From positions 2,189,346 to 2,253,345 of the forward strand of contig CM074761.1 of assembly GCA_037355855.1 (NCBI GenBank): DNA of 64,000 nt, given 5' to 3'. The stretch comes from Pseudo-nitzschia pungens (Eukaryota; Bacillariophyta; Bacillariophyceae; Bacillariales; Bacillariaceae). Of the stretch, positions 58,549 to 64,000 are shown in pieces (positions within the stretch are counted from its first letter, which is position 1; each line of letters opens with the position of its first letter). Both the position numbers and the translations under genes were made by a program. The notes under the pieces are model-generated. The model searched no databases. It was not told where the DNA came from and saw only the letters and a program-made list of their open reading frames with translations.

Positions 58549-59459
58549 GACGGACTATCTCACGATGCATACGGACGGGGGACATCCCCGCTTGGAGTGT
58601 ACATGATTTTGACCGGTTGACAGGCCTCGAGGGCTGGTCAAATGGGTATTCGAACGACCCTTGGGGCTGTTACGAGGGATATGCATTTGCATATACCGAC
58701 GATTCGCCCAGTCAAGGAAGCGCACCATTTGGTAATGGCAGTCCGAATGATAATTGGGTGCTTAACGGCGATTTGGTCAATGATAGCGCGACCGAGTTCA
58801 CCTTCTACAACGATGATGACGACACGTTTGAAATCGTGTTAATTTTATCTTTTGGCTCACTACGTGGACCAACCACCGTATCCGTTAAGCAACGGTGCAA
58901 GGCCGAACCTGGCACTGGTTAAGGTGTCATTTCGTCAAGGGCAGGTGCTTGAACAAGTCTATGATCATGACTTTAGTTTCGAGGACAAGGAAGCGCTACA
59001 AACGGTTCGAGTAGAGTACAACGACGGAGAGATTCGCGTACTATGGAATGATTTCCTGGTCATGCTCGTTGAGGACTCTGAATCTCTACCAGCGGGACGT
59101 AGCGGCCTTTATGCCTTTAACAATGGTTACAATGAAGATGGAGCTACCGTCTAATTATGGTTCGATTGACAGTTTCATTTTGGGACGAAGATGATGACGG
59201 GGTGCCAGACGATACCGATAAATGTGAGTTTGATGCCAATAGCGACCAGGCGGATTCGGATGGCAATGGCGTAGGAGATTCGTGTGACGATGCCGGTCCA
59301 GGGCCCAACGGAGATGACGACGACGTAGACCCAGTAGATCCTGGAGAGGGGTCACAGGTGCTCCTGGCTGTGGATGCAGCACAGGTGTCGAAGGCGCTGC
59401 GGTGTGGTGGCTAATCGCTCTGGCTGTTTTGGCCTGGAGACGCTCCCGGCGTCCATAGA
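58549..59459 (+). pseudogene. Thrombospondin type 3 / MYXO-CTERM surface protein, broken
   Basis: Pieces in three frames: a lectin- or LamG-like part (DFDRLTGLEGWSNGYSNDPW, then LALVKVSFRQGQVLEQVYDH and RVEYNDGEIRVLWNDF, YAFNNGYNEDGATV); a calcium-binding thrombospondin type 3 repeat (DEDDDGVPDDTDKCEFDANS, then DQADSDGNGVGDSCDD); and a tail reading PGCGCSTG, a hydrophobic helix (AVWWLIALAVLAW) and RRSRRP just before the stop at 59457-59459. The tail is the MYXO-CTERM sorting signal, which is processed at the Cys in the cell envelope. At least three frame changes. The N-terminal signal peptide is not seen. Confidence 0.8.
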
Positions 59460-59477
59460 GATCGAATTCACAAACCA

Positions 59478-59512
59478 AAAAGGGGCGACGTCAGATTGAC
59501 ATCGCCCCTTTT
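59478..59512. terminator. Bidirectional intrinsic terminator
   Basis: Two 16-base arms (AAAAGGGGCGACGTCA and TGACATCGCCCCTTTT) with one mismatch and a 3-base GAT loop, flanked by A-tract and T-tract. It lies between the convergent ends of the MYXO-CTERM gene (plus) and the helix-hairpin-helix gene (minus), as a bacterial Rho-independent terminator should. Confidence 0.88.
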
Positions 59513-59550
59513 GCTTCGTTATGGTCTAAGGTTTAGTTTCCGCCGCGTAC

Positions 59551-59915
59551 TTAACTTTCAATGCTCTTCTTACCAAAGCCTGAAATGGAGCCGAGGTCTT
59601 CAGCTGCTGCCGATAGGTCGCGCGCCAAGTAGGGCTTTCAGTCCCGCGCCTTTCACACCGGCAGGCTTTCAAGTCATCTTCCGAATCACTGTTGGCGAAG
59701 GCCAAAACGGCACTTGCATTGCTGACTTCAACACCTTTGATTGTGATGCTTTTCGCAGGTTCTTCAGCTGCAGGTTTTTCCGCCGCGGCCGGTGCATTGT
59801 GAATGGGTGTGGGTGTAAGGCCGACTACACCGGGATCGGTCTGAGCGTCCTCAACATCGGACGTGTCTCCGCCGCCGAAAAGTCTCTTTATGGCAACTAA
59901 AAGTCTCGAAATCAT
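59551..59915 (-). pseudogene. Small bacterial helix-hairpin-helix protein, broken
   Basis: About 120 residues when its frames are followed: MISRLLVAIKRLFGGGDTSD, a Pro/Ala linker, EVSNASAVLAFANSDSEDDL, then (shifted) AGVKGAGLKALLGARPIGS and (shifted again) EDLGSISGFGKKSIES at the stop. LGSISGFGKKSIES and VKGAGLKALL are helix-hairpin-helix-type motifs that bind nucleic acid. Two frame changes within 100 bases break it. Exact family not identified. Confidence 0.6.
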
Positions 59916-59989
59916 ACCAACCTCTGGTCATAAGTGGGGATTTAGAGACGTTTTATAATGAATAAGCCGTCGTTTGGCGAAAAACGAAT

Positions 59990-62005
59990 TTAAGATTCTC
60001 CGCAATCCATGCGCAATAAGGCGTCTCCTTGACTTACGGCATCACCTTCTTCAAGGAGTACTGGGGAAATGACACCGGCTGCTGGAGCGCATATCCGCTG
60101 ATCCATTTTCATGGCTTCAACAACGAGTAGGGCCTCTCTTGGAGAGACCGAAGCGCAGGCTTCTACCATGACCTTTACCACTGTTCCTGGAGTTGCTACA
60201 GTAAGCGTACAGGAACTCAGTGCCTTGTAATGGGGCAGGAAGCTGAGGCTCTAATTGGACTAAGGATTCGCCATCGCCTAGATGCACAAAGATGCGGTCG
60301 CCATCCTCAATGGTGTCTGATGGACGTCGTTCAAGCAGGGTTTACGACCGTTTGTCATCGCACTTGGATTCCGTCCGATTCCAATATGAGGAGCGAGCCA
60401 TCCACGCAGATATGAAGTATCGCATGGGTTTGGCGTTCTTCTTCATTCAATTTGACTTAAATATCGAGTCCGTTTGTGACGGATTTCCAACGTACAGTGG
60501 CCAGGGTGCCAAAGCTTTGCCAGTGGTCGGTCTGCCGTGTTGGACCTTCAACACGCCATCCGGCGACGATGTCGGAACTCCATGTCGCATGTTTACGAGA
60601 CTGCCACCAAGCCAAGCAGGTCGCGGCGATGACGCCTCGTCTCTGTAGTTGTGGAACCTGCGGTAGATTTTCAAGACCGAGAAAGCCGGTCTTTAAGTCT
60701 CCGCTTGCCCATCTCTCTGTGACAAAAAAAATCTTTCAGAAGGGGGAGATCGGTAGCAGTACCAATCACCCAGGTGTTGCGCAGTGCAGCTTGCATTCGC
60801 TCTGTAGCTTGTGCTCTGGATGCGCCCCGAACCACGATCTTGGCCAGCATTGAATCGCAATAGGGTGAGATTTCATTTCCGGACTCAAAACCCGGAATCC
60901 ACCCGGATCCCTTCACCGCTAGGCCATTGGCATGTTAGGAGTGGGCCCGTCCCAGGCGCGTAATCACGAGCGGGGTCCTCTGCATCGATTCTGGCCTCAA
61001 GACTATATCCCTTCATTTCGATGTCGGACTGATTCAAGTGAGTGGATTGCCGCGGGCTACATGTAGCTGAAGCGACACTAAATCGTGACCCGTCACTTGT
61101 TCGGTTACGGGGTGTTCTAATTGCAAACGCGTGATCATATCCAAGAACTTAAAGTCGCCCGAGGCGTTCATGATAAATTCGAAGGTGCCAGCACCGGTGT
61201 ATCCGACAGCCTGTGCCATACGAATCGCCGCATTACCCAATCTGCTCCGTAGTGCCTCGTCTACGGCGGGCGAGGGAGCTTCTTCAATGATTTTTTGATG
61301 GCGTCGCTGAATGGAACATTCCCGTTTGCCTAGATGAAGTGTGTTCCCATGCGCATCTGCCATTATTTGCACCTCCATGTGCCGTGGATGCTCAATGAAC
61401 TTCTCCAGAAAGAAGTCGCCGTTGCCAAAGGCCGAGAGTGCCTCGTGTCGCGCACTCTCGATTTCATCTGTGAGTGCCTCTGGGGCGTCCACTCGTCGCA
61501 TGCCGCGGCCACCATCACCGGCTGTCACTTTGATTTGAACGCGATAGCCGATGCTTTCGGCCGCTTGAACCAGTGCGTTGACATCCTGCAAGCCATCGAA
61601 TCCCGGATCGATGGGAACGCCATGCGCTTTGGCTACGGCGCGAGCTCGTGCTTTGTCTCCCAAGACATCGATGGCCTGAGAAGGTGGACCGATCCAAACG
61701 AGGCCAGCCTCTTCCACTGCTTCTGCAAATGCGGCATTTTCCGATAAAAATCCATAGCCAGGATGGATGGCATCTTCTCCCACCTTAGAGGCTGCGTCTA
61801 GGACGGATTGCACATCGAGGTAACTGCCATTTGCTGGTCCCTCTCCAATACAAACAGCCACATCGGCTTCCTGTACGAAGGGTAATGCCCGGTCTACTTA
61901 AGAAAAGACGGCGGCGCTGAGCAGGCCCTCTTTTCGACAGATTCGAAAAATACGACGGGCGATTTCGCCAAGATTCGCAACCAAAATGGTAGTGATACGC
62001 TTCAT
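59990..62005 (-). pseudogene. Biotin carboxylase / acyl-CoA carboxylase alpha subunit, broken
   Basis: ATG at 62005 begins MKRITTILVANLGEIARRIF; the canonical NRGEI is NLGEI here. A TAA interrupts after AAVFS (61903-61905). The central 275-codon stretch holds HPGYGFLSENAAFAEAVEEA, the ATP-grasp glycine loop TAGDGGRGM and the HMEVQIMADAHGN strand; EMNTRLQVEHP has become DMITRLQLEHP, losing active-site residues. After at least two shifts come YSLEARIDAEDPARDYAPGT and NEISPYCDSMLAKIVV. The end has the biotin-lysine motif EAMKMDQRICAP. It would have carboxylated biotin for a carboxyltransferase (methylcrotonyl- or acetyl/propionyl-CoA). Substitutions plus indels show it is dead. Confidence 0.88.
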
Positions 62006-62013
62006 CGGGGCTC

Positions 62014-62150
62014 CTAGTGTTTGAGAATACCCCAGGACCGAGTGCCCTGGACCGGTGCAGAGTGAATGGCCGATAGCGCGAGAGACAATATCGTTCGTGT
62101 ATCTCGCGGATCAATGACCCCATCGTCGAACATGCGTCCGGTGACTTGCC
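62014..62150 (-). pseudogene. C-terminal end of acyl-CoA carboxyltransferase beta subunit
   Basis: Reads GRMFDDGVIDPRDTRTILSL and ends GTRSWGILKH with a TAG at 62014-62016, closely matching the end of methylcrotonyl-CoA carboxylase beta subunits. The TAG overlaps an AGGAG ribosome-binding site five bases before the biotin carboxylase ATG, so the two were translationally coupled. Only about 45 residues are recognisable; upstream sequence is lost at the junction near 62150-62235. Confidence 0.75.
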
Positions 62151-63930
62151 AGATTTCAACCTCGAGATAGGGAACGGGTTCTCCCTCACCCACAACAAAC
62201 CATTCTACAACTTCGTACTCCTACGGGGCTCCCTAAATGAACTCAATCAGGACCCTCGATTTAAGGGCATGGATTACGTTCCGTTCGTTGACCAGGGTGA
62301 ATTGGTCATGGAGAGTATCGATAATTTGGTGAATACGGCGTTAATCGGTGGGTTATTCCCCATTGTGGTCTTGATTGCCTTTTTGCGTGAATGGCGAATG
62401 ACGCTGCTGATCTCCATTAGCATTCTGTTTTCTATTTTGATTTCTATTGGCGCGCTGTATTTCAAGGGTGACTCCCTTAATTTATTATCCCTCATGGGTC
62501 TTATGTTGGCCGTTGGGATGGTGGTCGATAATGCGATTGTCGTCGTTGAAACCATTTACAGACGACGTTCAGAAGGCGCAGATATTCGTGAGGCGGCGAT
62601 TTCGGGAAGCGCGGAGGTGAATCTTGCGATCATCCTGTCCACCGCCACGACCATGGTGGTGTTTCTACCCTTGATTTTCATGTCCGGTGAAGCGGAAATC
62701 TCGTTTTTCACCGGCGTATTGGGTGTGCTAGTCATCTTTGCGTCATCTTTGCGCTGTTGGCTTCGTTATTTGTGGCCTTAACTTCGCGCCGTTGGCGACG
62801 CGCTACATCACGGGTGCGAGTATCAAGGATGACCCGCGCTAGATAATATGGCTCATGATACTTCATTGGGGATTAAGTCAGCGTTTTGACGCGGCAATGG
62901 TCATGCTTGCAGTGGCCGCATTAACCATCGCGATTCCTTTGCAATCCGTGGAGTGCACGCCGATGGATAAGAACTCCAAGAAGGAGTTTATCATCAACTT
63001 TCAGATCCATCATCAGGCGGGATATTCCGAATCTGAAGCCCTAGTCTCGCGTCTGGAAGGTATCGTGGAGGAAGAGAAAGAAAGAGCGTTGGGGCGTCAA
63101 ATGTTTTTATGCAGAGTTTGAGTCCGACTCCGACTGGGGACGCTCAGAGGTCTTTATAGAAAACGATGCCCCCATGTTGTGCGCTGACATCATCGATGAA
63201 GCCCGTGAACTATTACTCGATGACATGCCAAGCGTATATGCCCAAATCGGTTGGGGGGGGGGGAGATCGATCAGGGAATAAGGCGAATTTTCAAGTTTAC
63301 GACGAAGACATGCCTTGGTGGAGCATGGGGGCTGTACGCCGACTCCAAGCCATACCCCAGGTAATGGGCGCCCGAAGAGATGTGATGAACGGGAACGCTG
63401 AAGAGCTGCATGCGGAGTTCAATCGCGACGCGTTACTTCGCTATGGTCTTTCTGCACAAACCGTGGGCGGAACCATCCCCTACTATTTGCGGGGAACACA
63501 GTGTGACATGTTGACGTAGGTAGACCGTAACACACAGCTGACTCCGATGCTGGAAGATGGTCGCGAAACGGCGATCCTGACCCAGTTTGAAATCGAAGAC
63601 CATGGCGATATGAATGCGCTGATGCAATCGTCGATTTGGTCGCCAGCTACGATGCGTTTGGTGTCCCTTGAAACCATGGCCGACGTGCGGTTCGAGCGTG
63701 CCCTGCATAGCATTCGTCGAAAGAATGGAGTTACATCTGTCTCGATGTCGGTGGATTTAGACAAGGACGTCAAGAAGATGAGGGGTCGAGCCATTTTAGC
63801 GACAGCGCTCCAAGATATGGTGTTCCCCCGTGGCTATTCCTGGGACGCTTCACAGATGTATCGCGACTTTGATTCAGATCAAAGTGCGCAGTTGACCCTG
63901 ATTCTCATTGTCAAAAAAACCCGGATGTAG
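62150..63930 (+). pseudogene. RND-family efflux pump (AcrB type), broken and truncated at both ends
   Basis: The first part carries the membrane domain: MESIDNLVNTALIGGLFPIV, RMTLLISISILFSILISIGA and LMGLMLAVGMVVDNAIVVVE, where the Asp of VVDNAIVVVE is part of the proton relay, then FLPLIFMSGEAEISFFTGVL. After shifts come periplasmic-domain pieces (QVMGARRDVMNGNAEELHAE, LLRYGLSAQTVGGTI, RKNGVTSVSMSVDLDKDV). An in-frame TAG follows MLT (63517-63519). It stops abruptly near 63910, before the next membrane helices, where a tandem repeat begins. It would have exported drugs or metals by proton antiport. Confidence 0.85.
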
Positions 63931-64000
63931 AACTTTAAATGTTAAAAAAACCCGGATGTACAGGTGTTAAAAAATCCGGATCTAGAATTATAAATGTAAA
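63909..64000. repeat. Short tandem repeat at window edge
   Basis: Three 25-31-base units at 63909-63939, 63940-63964 and 63965-63994, and the start of a fourth. Each begins TGT(T/C)AAAAAA(A)CCCGGAT(G/C)TA, with variable tails. They follow the truncated efflux gene directly and run off the window. Confidence 0.8.

Noticed and set aside
1..64000. tRNA or rRNA genes
   Set aside because: Reading for the T-arm consensus found only coincidental matches inside coding sequence; a covariance-model scan would be needed to be sure.

Overview
The window reads as nuclear DNA of a photosynthetic stramenopile, most likely a diatom (inferred from sequence features; no database was available). Genes are split by short GTAAGT...CAG introns. 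Several N-termini are secretory signal peptides with an aromatic residue just after the predicted cleavage site (SAF, QAF, DGF, VGF), the bipartite presequence used to enter complex red-lineage plastids. Between genes lie many TAC/GTA microsatellites, ACTAGT palindromes and a dispersed decamer, GTAAGGTTAC.

Layout. 0-5 kb (minus): a very large fusion of a class V aminotransferase/cysteine desulfurase with a TtcA-like tRNA thiolation domain, joined by four 75-residue tandem repeats; its 3' end is outside the window. 5-8.4 kb: secreted FKBP and a plasma-membrane-type syntaxin. 8.6-13.8 kb: a MATH-ankyrin giant. 15-23 kb: plastid genes in a row (peptide deformylase, sirohydrochlorin ferrochelatase, GUN4, ATP/ADP translocase). 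24.8-29.5 kb: coronin and a plastid lysophosphatidate acyltransferase. 30.2-32.5 kb: an intact Crypton-like tyrosine recombinase transposon gene. 33-37 kb: an alpha/beta hydrolase and a mitochondrial pyruvate dehydrogenase kinase. 38-54 kb: TMEM53-like protein, UPF0126/TRIC-like channel, PAS protein, DUF2786 protein, GPC1 acyltransferase, ERMARD-like protein and a two-SAP-motif protein.

55.07-63.9 kb is different: intronless, bacterial in content and broken everywhere. It holds remains of a methyltransferase, an Ig-like-repeat surface protein, a thrombospondin-3 protein with a MYXO-CTERM tail, a helix-hairpin-helix protein, a biotin carboxylase with the end of its carboxyltransferase partner, and an RND efflux pump. 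The MYXO-CTERM tail points to a myxobacterium-like or Bradymonadales-like donor. The block carries nonsense codons, indels of both signs and losses of conserved residues, so it looks like decaying transferred DNA, unless the contig is chimeric. It ends at a short tandem repeat on the right edge.

Five apparent single-base insertions, all of the same sign, interrupt four otherwise healthy nuclear genes (ATP/ADP translocase, PAS twice, DUF2786, SAP). They should be tested as assembly errors before those genes are called broken.
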